Of a stretch of 64,000 bases of DNA, positions 1-10,195 are shown one piece after another. The translations under genes were made by a program, and so were the position numbers. The stretch comes from Eurosta solidaginis (taxonomy: Eukaryota; Arthropoda; Insecta; Diptera; Tephritidae), in contig NC_090319.1 in the NCBI RefSeq assembly GCF_040869045.1, positions 281,515,693 to 281,579,692 of the forward strand. The letters run 5' to 3'. The number at the start of each line of letters is the position of its first letter. Position 1 is the stretch's first letter. The notes below the pieces were generated by a model that searched no databases, was not told where the DNA came from, and saw only the letters and a program-made list of their open reading frames with translations.

Positions 1-856
1 TTTACTTAAACATTATTGTAACATCGAAGTGGATAAAACATTTCAATTGGCTGATTGGCGTAGTCGTCCACTACCAAAGGAATTAATATCATATGCACGC
101 CAAGATACACATTATCTTATTTACATATATGATCGCATAACTAATGATTTGTTGGAGGCCAGTAATCAACAATCGAATTTGCTAAGAAATATATATCAGC
201 GTAGTACTGAAATTTGTAAAAAGCGTTATGTTAAGCCCAGCGTATCAGCTGATTCACATATGGATTTGTATCGTACATCGAAGCGAGTCTTTGACAATAG
301 GCAACTTTTTGCGTTACGTGAAATATTTCAATGGCGTGACAGTGTTGCGCGTCAAGAGGATGAAAGTTATGGCTATGTTTTACCCAATCACATGTTGCTG
401 CAGATTTCGGAAAGTTTGCCACGTGAAATGCAGGGAATTCTAGCTTGTTGTAACCCCATACCGCCGTTGGTGCGCCAGAATCTACATGTCTTACATCAAA
501 TTGTGTTGCGTGCGCGTGAACAGCCATTAGTAAAGGTGTTTAGTTTTTGAAATATACTTTTTTTTCATTTTTTTACCTTCTTTTTATTTTCGTGTAGCCT
601 GTTTTGGCAACGGAGGCAATTCATCGCGTTGCCAGCACTAACATCAAGGATTATAACAGTAAATTGTATTGCCCACATGATCTCTCGCACAATGAAGAAT
701 TTCGCGATGATCTGCCAACGTTACTAAATTTTCGAAACAATCCCATACTACCGTCGCCTGCTAAATTACGCGTAAATATGGTTAAACCTATATTGAGCAT
801 TTATGAATCACCCGAACAATTTGATGAGGTGAGTGCTGGAAGACGATAACTAACCG
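1..856 (+). pseudogene. Truncated second copy of Rrp6 exons 4 (3' part) and 5
   Basis: This stretch is almost identical to 7842-8697 of the complete Rrp6 gene downstream, including the short intron between exons 4 and 5 and the GTGAGT donor after exon 5. It enters from the left edge inside the exonuclease domain, keeps the YARQDTHY exo III motif and the HRDC domain, and loses similarity abruptly after the exon 5 donor at about 856. No exon 6-8 follows. Two substitutions change residues: AGT at 62-64 gives Ser in the ADWRxRPLP motif, where the full gene and animal homologues have Ile, and ACA at 274-276 gives Thr for Lys. At least two silent or neutral changes are also seen (near 432 and 718). 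I infer a partial tandem duplication that is no longer a full gene; unmerged haplotypes in an assembly are the alternative. Confidence 0.8.
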
Positions 857-1319
857 CGCCCCTCTGTATATTTGGCCTTTTATGTGTTTCTTTTCAGCTT
901 TTGTTATTTTACTTTTCAGCTTTTTTTATTTTGATTATTGAACGTTAGGGTAACCGGTCATGTCCGGTTCGGTTAAGTTTTTTCGTTAGATTGGTTTTTT
1001 GCTTTTTTTTTTTTTGAACTTTTGCATGTAGTTTTGAATTTAACGGTCTGTCCGTGGCATCCGGTTCGACCGGATCGTTTCTTTTGAATTGATAAGCTTT
1101 TTGAGTCGGTCTCTGCGCTTCTGTCAGGGTTTTTTTGATTTTGACAGTTGGTTTTGAATAGGCATGATATGACCATTTTTTTCTGTTTATGGCGCAGGAA
1201 CAGTAAGGTTGGCAAGGACCCGCCCAGCCGACAATGACTAGCCACTGTGCACCACAACATCATGCCGACCGCCTTCCTTACTGCTTCCACCGAAAATGCG
1301 AATCCATAACAAGTGGCTC
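857..1319. other. Unassigned spacer after the Rrp6 duplication breakpoint
   Basis: T-rich sequence with CTTTTCAG motifs and several short pyrimidine runs. A more GC-rich patch at 1190-1310 has a 105-codon reading frame on the minus strand, but I recognise no domain in it. I see no gene, RNA or clear element here. Confidence 0.3.
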
Positions 1320-2270
1320 AAATTGAGAATAACAGCGTACTCAGCAAAAGCGAGATTTTTTATAATGCAAAAAATGCTATTACTTAAGTTGAAAAAATGT
1401 AATTAACAACTTGTGTTTCTCTAACTAGACTAGGCTCAAAAGATTCCAATACTACAGTATTTTCACGAAAATAAAATAAAATATATATAATTTAATTTTG
1501 ATGAATTACGCTTCATTACTGCTATCAACCAGGTGTTTATTGCTCACAATAAGCAGCTGTCGGTTTTGGTGGTACTACCTTGCAGTTTTTTTTTTTTTTT
1601 CAACTCCACCTCAACTTTATATTCAATGTAGGATATCAACTGGAGAAATGTGTTGAATATTCATTTGAGAGCTGTACATTTCTCAAAATCTATCAAAGTG
1701 GTTATAATAGGGTAATAATTTGATAATGATATTAACATTGGAGATCAACTCGAGAACTCTGAATCTTACAAAAATTCTCAAAGATTGGATAGTGATTGGA
1801 GAATGAAGTTGGATATCAACTCGAGAACTATCTGTTTTAAGAATAATTAAATAATGATATTGGATATTACCTCCGGAGCTAGATATATATTTCGCTGTAG
1901 AAAGATCTTCTAAATGTTGGTTGGGTAAACAAAATCCAGCTGTTGCCGTATATACCAATTATCTGGAATATAAAAAACCAATGTTGCCGCACAAAAAAGC
2001 CTACCCTAAAGGCGGCCTTAAACTGTGACTGAAAAACTGCTCAGTAGTTTAGCTGGAGTTTAAATTTGATTAGAGTTTAAGCAAACTTAGTTTGCTACTG
2101 AGTGGTTTTTCAGTAGGTGGTTAAGCTAAGCTAAACTAAGTTTGCTTAAACTTTAGTCAAATTTTAACTCCAGGTAAACTACTGAGCAGTTTTTCAGTCA
2201 CATTTTGAGGCCGTCTTCGGGGTAGGCTTTTTGTACGGCAACATTGATTTTTTATTATCTAGATAATTTG

Positions 2271-2711
2271 TCTCAAATCAACACAGAAGATTGCGCATTC
2301 ACGAATTCAAAACTGCTTCGTTCTGTCACAATTGACTGCTTGAGCAAATGAAAGACATTGTGAATGATAACTAAGTGTGATATCTTCTGCATATACGTCA
2401 AAATTCCAAAGTGATTGGATCACCTGATTTGTATTTGACTATCGCTGTCTCATTCTGTATCTCTTTCTATCACCCGCTGAAGATAGGCGCCGCCATATTG
2501 AACACCCTGTCAAAACGCTAAAAAGTAGCCATATTGAACATCCTGTCAGGCATTTGACAGATAAGATATCACACTTAGTTATCATTCACAATGATGAAAG
2601 AGAGATAGAACAAAATAAGAGCTAAAAGAAAATTACGTAAAAATTGCACATAAAAAACAGCTGATCTTTTGTTTACATGCGCATTGCGCAATCTTGTGTG
2701 AGTGATTTGTA
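2271..2711. mobile_element. Inverted-repeat element with 8-bp TSD, nested in U0
   Basis: The ends at 2274-2300 and 2690-2710 are inverted copies of each other around the core AAGATTGCGCA. The element is flanked by direct repeats ATAATTTG at 2263-2270 and 2712-2719. Removing it restores the U arm. It contains another MITE (2356-2593), so it is an older layer. The 8-bp TSD fits hAT or P superfamilies; no transposase is present. Confidence 0.55.
2356..2593. mobile_element. MITE with 31-bp perfect TIRs and 8-bp TSD (P-like geometry)
   Basis: The first 31 bases, beginning CATTGTGAATGATAACTAAG, are exactly reverse-complemented at 2563-2593. The octamer ATGAAAGA occurs directly on both sides (2348-2355 and 2594-2601). 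Inside is a short internal duplication of CCATATTGAACA-CCTGTCA. A 31-bp TIR starting with CA and an 8-bp TSD match the geometry of the P superfamily, though the TIR sequence is not that of the canonical P element; hAT is the alternative. No coding sequence is present. Confidence 0.75.
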
Positions 2712-2960
2712 ATAATTTGTAGATACGGCAACAGCTGGATTTTGTTTCCAAACAAACATAGAAAAAATTCTCCAGCGAAATATATATGTATCTAGTTCCG
2801 AAAGTGATATCCAACATCATTATTTAATTATTCTTAAACCACATAGTTCTCAAGTTGATATCCAACTTTATTCTCCAATCACTATCCAACTTTCTCGAGT
2901 TGATCTCCAACGTCATTTGCATTTTCAAATTATTATTCCAACCAATGCGCGGACTTTTAA

Positions 2961-3663
2961 GGAGATTATGATGGTAGACGAAAAATTAAAATAGTAATAG
3001 AAGTTGGTAAATCTTTTTTTTCCAGAAAACAATAGCTATAGTTTATATTTGTAGAAAACAATTCATAATTTATTGTAAAACAAATAAAGCACATTTCACG
3101 GAAATAACATTTAAAAAAACATGTAAACAAAACAAAAAAATGCATGTAAATTTTTATATACACAGCTTGTGCCTATATGATAGTTGCTGTTTTCCTCAAT
3201 TTCGAGCTTGCAATACTGACGAAAATTTACCGAAACGTCTAATTACAACAACATTTTTCCAATGTACAAAAAATATTGCCACAAAATAACAGACTTCGGC
3301 ATGTTATCGTTTACTTGAAACTTTTTTTATTTTCATAAACAAATTTATTTCTTATTTGAATTTGTGCACAAATTTTTCATAATTGGTTAGGGTTACCCTT
3401 TAATGTTATTTGGGTGTGCTCGGGATTATATTTATAAATACGTTTACCTAATGATCGCAGTATTTGGTATCAATGCGGATATATTGAAATGAAAAGTTTG
3501 TGTTTATTTTTGTTTTCAAAATGGACGACGTAATTATTCCATTTTTGTGCGAAGAAGAGGAAAGGAAAAGAAAAAGTCGCGGCTATGGGTGCACGACGTC
3601 TCATCCTCTATATATGAGGATGGAGAGTTTAACACTCTTTTGCCCAGATTGAAAAAAGATGGT
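2961..3663. other. AT-rich spacer without recognised features
   Basis: AT-rich sequence with A/T homopolymers. The short open frames overlapping it are low complexity or shadows. I see no gene or element boundary. Confidence 0.3.
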
Positions 3664-3850
3664 GCAAAATTCTTTGCATGTATTCTTATGGGGCAATTCA
3701 CACCTAGCAGCAGCAGCACTGCGCGACACTTCCCAACGCGGCTTTTTTGCTAGTTGATCAAATTTGCCGCGCTGTGCCGGGTCGCGCAGTGCTGCTGACG
3801 CTAGGTGTGAATTGCCTCATAAGAATACATGCAAAGAATATTTTGTAGTG
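3664..3850. mobile_element. Short inverted-repeat (stem-loop) MITE upstream of Rrp6
   Basis: Arms of about 60 bp (about 3666-3730 and 3778-3846) are inverted copies. Each contains TTCTTTGCATGTATTCTTAT, then CAATTCACACCTAGC, then GCAGCACTGCGCGAC. A spacer of about 45 bp separates them, so the transcript or single strand could fold into a long hairpin. Target duplications are not clear because the arms run into similar AT-rich flanks. The element lies about 350 bp upstream of the Rrp6 start codon. Confidence 0.6.
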
Positions 3851-3887
3851 CAGTGCAGTGCTGCGTCGTGCAGCCTAATGTGGCCTA

Positions 3888-4020
3888 CCTTAACTCTGCC
3901 AGATCGGCCGTTTAAGCTCAGCATAAACTTCAGTTAAAGTATATTGAAAAACTGCGAAATAAGTTTACGCGTAGTTTAATTGACAAACTGAGTTGAACTT
4001 GTACTGAAAACCGTACCTTA
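3888..4020. repeat. Dispersed repeat shared with 33389-33510
   Basis: The block starting GCCAGATCGGCC and ending near TGAGTTGAACTTGTACTGAAAA recurs with a few changes at 33389-33510, at the outer end of repeat U1. It lies directly upstream of the Rrp6 5' region, so a U-related fragment abuts the putative promoter. Confidence 0.5.
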
Positions 4021-4198
4021 CAAGCAGAACAAAAACTATCTATAGATGTCGCGTCAATAATGCAACCCTGTGCTATTGTTATTTTTCATTATAAATTTTT
4101 TCCTTGTCAAAAAAAAAATAAGCGTGCGTTTTTCACAGCGAGATAAAAGTTACTGTAATTTTGGTTTCCACAAATTATTTGCCTAAAAATTGTGCAAA

Positions 4199-7100
4199 AT
4201 GGCGCCAACCGAAGCACCTGAGGAACAGATAGAAATACCGGAAGAAGATACGTCCACTTCTTCGGTGGAACAAAGAAAGAAAACTGTTAAATTGACGCCG
4301 TTGGGAAACTTCCCATCAATAGAAGAGTTTGCAAAGGTTAGCAAAAATGATTATAATAATTGAAATAAGTTCAAATGCTTCTATTTTCGCTCAGAATGGT
4401 TTGTCCGAAATAGTGGAGGCAACAAGAGTAGCCAATTCCTTTCCACAAGGCTCCGCGCGCGATCTATACTGCGCCTATCCCACATTCGGACGGGTTGTGG
4501 ATGAACAATCAGATCGCATTTTTGGATTAATATCCAAGGTGTTGAAATGGCAAAATGTTAAGGGTAATATACAGCGGTAAGTAGTGAATAATTATATCTT
4601 GTAAGGTGACATACTCCAAGAGCAATGCAAGGCCTACAGTAAGTGAACTGAATTTGCAGAGGGTTCAAATAAGAAATTCTTCGATAAAATTTCCCATTTG
4701 TGCTTTTTATATTTTACAGACGTCAACAAGATGAACAATTCGAAATGTTGCTGGAGTGCAACGATGTTATGATGGAGCGTTTAAACTCAAATTTAGATGA
4801 ATTAGCTGGCATTAAAAAGAATCCACAAACCATCGTTGTGGAGTCACATTTTAACGTAACACCTAGTTCTACCACATCGGGATCTGGTGCCGGTAGTTGG
4901 AATTTGAAAAAGAATGAGACATCGCCATTAGCGGCGCGCTTAATTACTGCAAAAAACATAGCAAGACCACAATTAAAATTCAAAGCTGCCGTAGACAATA
5001 GCGCACTAACGCCATTCATGCCAAGAATAAAAGACAAACCGAATTCATTGAAACCATTAGCTGTACTACCTGAATATGACAACAGTGGAAATATAGTGAG
5101 GTGAGTATGAATGATAAATATTTCTTTTTTTGTAGGTAATAAAGCGAGACTTGCTCTATTGCTTTTGTTATTGATATTAGAGAAAAATTGTAAGGTTTAC
5201 AAAATGCGATGGTTACTAGGACATGTTTCTGAATTTCACTTCTTCATCAGCTAGCTTTTCGGGAATTTTTCTCTAATATCAATAACAAAACCATTGTGTA
5301 AAAGCAATAGAGCAAGTCTCGCTAAATTACTTAGATATGATTTACATTGATACAAAGTTAACATTGGATACTGTAAATCCAAACAAAATGTTAATAAGCT
5401 TTTAAAAGCGCACCTAAAATTCAACACCATTAGGTTAAAACAGAATACAGAATTGTATATGCCTGCATGGTGAATGAAGTGAATTATAACAAAAGGCAAC
5501 ACTTAGAGACCAATTGGTGGGTGAGCAGCGGGACATTCATATGGCTGAGTAGCTAAAGGCATCTGCCATAGCACTTGTATGAATGTTGGAGTTTCGAGTT
5601 CAATGCTCAGCTCCCGAAAAGCTAGCTGATGAAGTGAAATTCAGTAACATGTCCTAGTAACCATCGCCGTTTGTAAACCCTAAAATTTTTCTCTAATATC
5701 AATAATATTTATTTTATTTATTTATTTTTTTTGATTACTGTTTGATGAAATTAGTAATAACCACTGTAGGGTTATCTACTTATATTAAATATACTGTAAT
5801 TTTATAAAATATTTTTGTGTTAAATAAAAATTAAATGTAAGGCGCGATAACCTCCGAAGAGATCTAAGGCCGAGCTTCTCTTCCAATTTGCGTCGTGCTC
5901 CTCTTGATTTTCCCTACCAATTGGCCGGGCGGGACCTACATGTTTTATGCCGACTCCGAACGGCATCTGCAAGGCAGATGAGTTTTCACTGAGAGCTTTT
6001 CATGGCACAAATACATCCGGAGCACTTGCCAAACACTGCCGAGGGGCAACCCCGCTTAGAAAAATTTTCTTCTAATTTAAAAACCTTATTTCTAAATTTT
6101 TGATGTTGCTTTGCCCGGGGCGTGAACCCAGGGCATACGGTGTGATAGGCGGAGCACGCTACCATCACACCACGGTGTTACATTACTTTAAATATTCTTT
6201 CAAAAAGAAAATTTTTTTGTCAGTAATTTTTAATTTTTTTTTAAGTGAATATATTTATTTAAATAATAAATAAAATTTTATTTAAAAATATAGTTTTATA
6301 TTAACATATATAGTGTTAAACTATATTTTTATTAAGAATTTATTCGTTATTAAAATTAAATATTTTCACATTTTAAAAGGTCTAAAGTAATTGATTTGAA
6401 AATTTTCATTTTGAAAGAACATTAAAAGTAAAGTGAAATAAAAATAATTTACAAAAATACAGTATATTTAACTTAAGTAGATAACCCTACAACCACAAGC
6501 TATGTATGTTGAATTGATAGCTGTCTAGAAGATTCCCATGTAGGTATATCATCAACGTTTTATTTTGATTAAAAAAAAGTTTTATGTGGCGGTAAATTAT
6601 TAGAGCGCAATATAAATACCACTTTCATCGAATAATATGCTTAGGGAGAACTGTTACAGCACAAACAATATAAAAACAGTTTTTAACAACAGCATACGTC
6701 GGTCCCTTATTTGTTAAGTCAGAGTAAAGGATGCTTCAGCATACAGGACGGCATTGCTTTTATTTGACTCGATTAATTCATTATCTTTTCCTGATAGACA
6801 TTTAATAGGTAAAATTTATTTCCGGGACTTCTTTTTAAACATTGAATTTTTCAGACTGTTGCTAGGAGGGATTTGATATTATTATTTTGTTAAATTGCTA
6901 ACGAAAGCAGCGGAAAAATTATTTCAATAGAGATCCCAAAGATCTTGAGATTTATTACCATAAACGGTTTTGGTCATCTAAATGGCAGTCGAAATATCCA
7001 GACGTATTCCACTTAAGATTTCTAACAGTGAGAAGCTCGCCATTCGTTCTAGTACTTTTTCAGAAACAGGAATATTTTTAGGGATCAATTGCGTTTTTAG

Positions 7101-9809
7101 AACCTTTCAAACCACTTTCCTTTTCTGAGTTCGGTACTTTTTAAGAGTCGGGTAATTAATTGTTTGTATGCGAGAGCGGGGTACTTTTTTAGATCCGATT
7201 TTTTTCGTAATTAGTTTCTTTTTCCGAAGTATGCCTGAAAATGATCAGGATATAAAAGCAACCACTACCCTGACTTTACTTCCACATTGTTTAATTATGT
7301 AGTATATTACTGTTTCATGGTATGATTCTTAGCGGAAATTAAAGCTAATTAAATAATATGTACCTGCCCATTATTTTCATTTCAGCTATTTACATCCATA
7401 TGAGTTTGAACTTATGAAATGGGAGGTACCAGCAACGCAATTGAAGCGCACAAATCCTATCGTACCCGATGAAATAAATGAAACAGAATTACTTTATGTG
7501 AATACCATTGAAACATTAAATGTTGCAATCGAAGAGCTACGTCAACAGCGAGTAATGGCTATCGATGTCGAACATCATTCGTATCGCACATTTCAAGGAT
7601 TTACTTGTCTCGTACAAATTTCTACACGTCACAAAGATTATCTCTTTGATGCCTTAGAATTGCGCGATGAAATGCACAAATTAAATTTGGTATTCACAGA
7701 TCCAAAAATTGTTAAAATATTTCACGGTGCTGATATGGATATCGATTGGCTACAGCGTGACCTTTCACTGTATATAGTCAACATGTTCGATACACATCAA
7801 GCTGCAAAAGCGCTAAATTATGCACGTTTATCTTTATCATATTTACTTAAACATTATTGTAACATCGAAGTGGATAAAACATTTCAATTGGCTGATTGGC
7901 GTATACGTCCACTACCAAAGGAATTAATATCATATGCACGCCAAGATACACATTATCTTATTTACATATATGATCGCATAACTAATGATTTGTTGGAGGC
8001 CAGTAATCAACAATCGAATTTGCTAAGAAATATATATCAGCGTAGTACTGAAATTTGTAAAAAGCGTTATGTTAAGCCCAGCGTATCAGCTGATTCACAT
8101 ATGGATTTGTATCGTAAATCGAAGCGAGTCTTTGACAATAGGCAACTTTTTGCGTTACGTGAAATATTTCAATGGCGTGACAGTGTTGCGCGTCAAGAGG
8201 ATGAAAGTTATGGCTATGTTTTACCCAATCACATGTTGCTGCAGATTTCGGAAAGTTTGCCACGTGAAATGCAAGGAATTCTAGCTTGTTGTAACCCCAT
8301 ACCGCCGTTGGTGCGCCAGAATCTACATGTCTTACATCAAATTGTGTTGCGTGCGCGTGAACAGCCATTAGTAAAGGTGTTTAGTTTTTGAAATATACTT
8401 TTTTTTCATTTTTTTACCTTCTTTTTATTTTCGTGTAGCCTGTTTTGGCAACGGAGGCAATTCATCGCGTTGCCAGCACTAACATCAAGGATTATAACAG
8501 TAAATTGTATTGCCCACATGATCTCTCGCACAATGAAGAATTTCGCGATGATCTGCCGACGTTACTAAATTTTCGAAACAATCCCATACTACCGTCGCCT
8601 GCTAAATTACGCGTAAATATGGTTAAACCTATATTGAGCATTTATGAATCACCCGAACAATTTGATGAGGTGAGTGCTGGAAGACGATAACTAACCGCTT
8701 CATTTCATGTCTATCGATCTCTAAGTACTTCCGTTTCTTATGAGTTTTAAGCTATTCCGCTATTTATGCAATCTCGCCACGAACTTTGATTATTAAGTGA
8801 TTCAACTGCTTGTTTTTTTCAGATTGAAGATAAAAGAAAACAAAAACATTTACTTAGTAGTATTAAATTTGTTAGTCCATATCAGCGTTATTTGGCTGTA
8901 TTACCTTTGGCAGAAAAAGAAAAGGCAGAAGAAGCCGCACGCATTGAAGCTGAGAATAAGAAACGCCAGCTATGTCCTGATGCACCGTCAGCCACCGAGG
9001 TAAATGTATTTATTTTTAATTTTCTCTACCTGGCTTCTCACTTCTACACCTTTAGTTGGGCATAAAAGCAGAGCCTGCTGCCGCAAATGATGATGATTAC
9101 AATTTGCCTATAAAAGAAATGTTGAAGCGCGCACACAGAGATGCCACAGAGAAAAAGAGCCAAACAGAAGCAGATAATTCATGCGAACCGAAGGCGAAAC
9201 GTTTTAAGTGCGAAACACCATCTGATGATAAACTGAAGTTTGTTAATTTACCGCCTACTAAAAAAGAACAACGACAAGCTAATAAAAAAGTGCCAAACAT
9301 AATGCAACAGAAAAGTAACGCAAATGCTGAAACCAACCAAATTAACAACTCGGTACATACGATAAGTGATGATAATGACGAGTCTGATAGTGCACTTGAA
9401 GAGGCACCATCAACATCACAGTGGCAAATGCAGCAGCCACAACAGGTAGATGCAATGCCCAAAAGACAGCAACAACAGCATAGTGGCAAAAAAAAATTCA
9501 AGAATAAGAAAAATCGCGGAAAAAGTTTTCAATCCTCTGATAAACCGATTAATGATGCTAAGAATTTTGATTACAAAAGTGTAGATTTTAAAAAATTTCA
9601 AGGTGGCGCGCAACGCGCTAAAGGAATGGAGCTAAAGTCACAATTCCATGGAAAAGTTAGTTGTGATGTTTGTGTAATATTTGCAAAAAAAAAAATTACA
9701 TTAAAATTTTCCCCTTCTTTTTTTATTGCAGAGTAATTCAAATAAGGCAAATAATAAAAAGTTTAATAAATTATTTACATTCAGCAACATGAAAGGTAAA
9801 AAATGGTAA
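4199..9809 (+). CDS. Rrp6: Rrp6 / EXOSC10, nuclear exosome 3'-5' exoribonuclease (8 exons)
   Basis: Exons: 4199-4336, 4395-4576, 4720-5100, 7386-8376, 8439-8669, 8823-8999, 9056-9655, 9732-9809. All introns are GT-AG, phases agree, and the total is 2778 nt (925 codons). The ATG sits in CAAAATGG, a good insect start context. Order of domains: PMC2NT region in exons 1-3 (about residues 40-235); DEDD-Y exonuclease in exon 4, with D294 and E296 in AIDVEHH, the Asp pair of GADMDID near 350, and Y417/D421 in YARQDTHY; HRDC at about 475-560, including EDESYGYVLPN; then a lysine-rich, low-complexity tail typical of animal EXOSC10. The family trims and degrades rRNA precursors, snoRNAs and nuclear mRNA with the exosome core. 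Intron 3 (2.3 kb) is filled by TEs. The gene converges on FAM20B. Donor choice at the end of exon 4 (AAG/GTGTTT or TTA/GTAAAG) is slightly uncertain. Confidence 0.95.
5138..5706. repeat. Inverted repeats in Rrp6 intron 3
   Basis: A segment of about 100 bp at 5166-5263 (containing GATGGTTACTAGGACATGTT and TCAGCTAGCTTTTCGGG) is repeated in reverse complement at about 5605-5705. A shorter pair, 5138-5185 and 5270-5330, is also inverted. The structure is probably a decayed foldback or MITE. No coding sequence is present. Confidence 0.55.
5766..6494. mobile_element. MITE with GTAGGGTTATCTACTT termini, split by a SINE
   Basis: The left end (5766-5804) and right end (6455-6494) are inverted copies of about 37 bp starting GTAGGGTTATCTACTT. 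The interior is AT-rich and interrupted by the SINE at 5835-6175. Flanks carry a short ACCAC-type direct repeat, so a 5-6 bp TSD is possible. It is inserted in Rrp6 intron 3. Confidence 0.6.
5835..6175 (-). mobile_element. tRNA-derived SINE, copy 1 (inside a MITE)
   Basis: This copy is homologous in reverse orientation to the SINEs at 35040, 54876 and 59504. The head carries a Pol III A-box-like TGATGGTAGCGTGCTCCG and a B-box-like GGGTTCACGCCCC in the minus orientation, as in tRNA-derived SINEs. The body contains CTTGCAGATGCCGTTCGG and GGTTATCGCGCCTTACAT, then an AT-rich tail. A clear TSD is not visible, which fits an older insertion. Confidence 0.75.
6495..7385. other. Remainder of Rrp6 intron 3
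   Basis: AT-rich intronic sequence with no recognised element, ending in the TTTCAG acceptor used by exon 4. Several poly-T tracts and GTACTTTTT repeats occur at 7120-7190, without clear structure. Confidence 0.4.
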
Positions 9810-9994
9810 ATTGACTTTATTAGGATTGCAACGTCGCTTAAAACATTTACGTGTATACAGCTATACATGTGTGCAGTTGTATGTACATTAAATTTGTATA
9901 CACATTAAATTAAATATTTTTTACGTAATTTACATTATTCTTTTTGTATTAACAAATATTAAACATATGTTTGTAAATATCGTATATATATATA

Positions 9995-10000
9995 AATAAA
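9995..10000 (+). promoter_or_regulatory. Poly(A) signal for Rrp6
   Basis: AATAAA lies 186 bp after the Rrp6 stop codon in AT-rich sequence and before the FAM20B coding end at 10196. It is the first canonical hexamer in a plausible position. Confidence 0.55.
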
Positions 10001-10195
10001 ACTATGAATGCTAAGTGCAGTGTGTGACAATACTTTGCATTAAAATTTTTTAAATATAACTACATACTTAAATTTTAATATCTACAGTTCTACTATGTAT
10101 GTATTGGAATTCAATAGGTTAGGAATTAGCATTTACATATAATACATACACACAACTTCTTTATATACTACATACATAATGCTTATCATTTAAAA

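Larger units (their letters stand above)
1320..2960 (-). repeat. Repeat U, copy U0: palindromic element with nested insertions
   Basis: The 1320-2050 part is the reverse complement of sequence found at 32013-33010, 38780-39300 and 50621-51150. A palindrome lies in the middle: about 115-bp arms at 1976-2094 and 2130-2246 around a spacer of about 35 bp. Outside it, a second pair of inverted segments (about 1690-1970 and 2720-2950) extends the symmetry. The right half is interrupted by the inverted-repeat element at 2271-2711. U0 keeps a single AGTTTTTC where U1-U3 have an inserted transposon between two copies of that octamer, so it shows the empty site. No protein-coding potential is visible. 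A foldback-type DNA transposon is the likeliest class. Confidence 0.6.

Noticed and set aside
4723..5082. Minus-strand 119-codon frame over Rrp6 exon 3
   Set aside because: It lies antisense to a well-supported coding exon and has no domain.
8371..8376. Alternative exon 4 donor at TTA/GTAAAG
   Set aside because: Both donors keep frame, but the later AAG/GTGTTT site retains the PLVK sequence similar to animal homologues (PLLK), so it was preferred; RNA data could change this.
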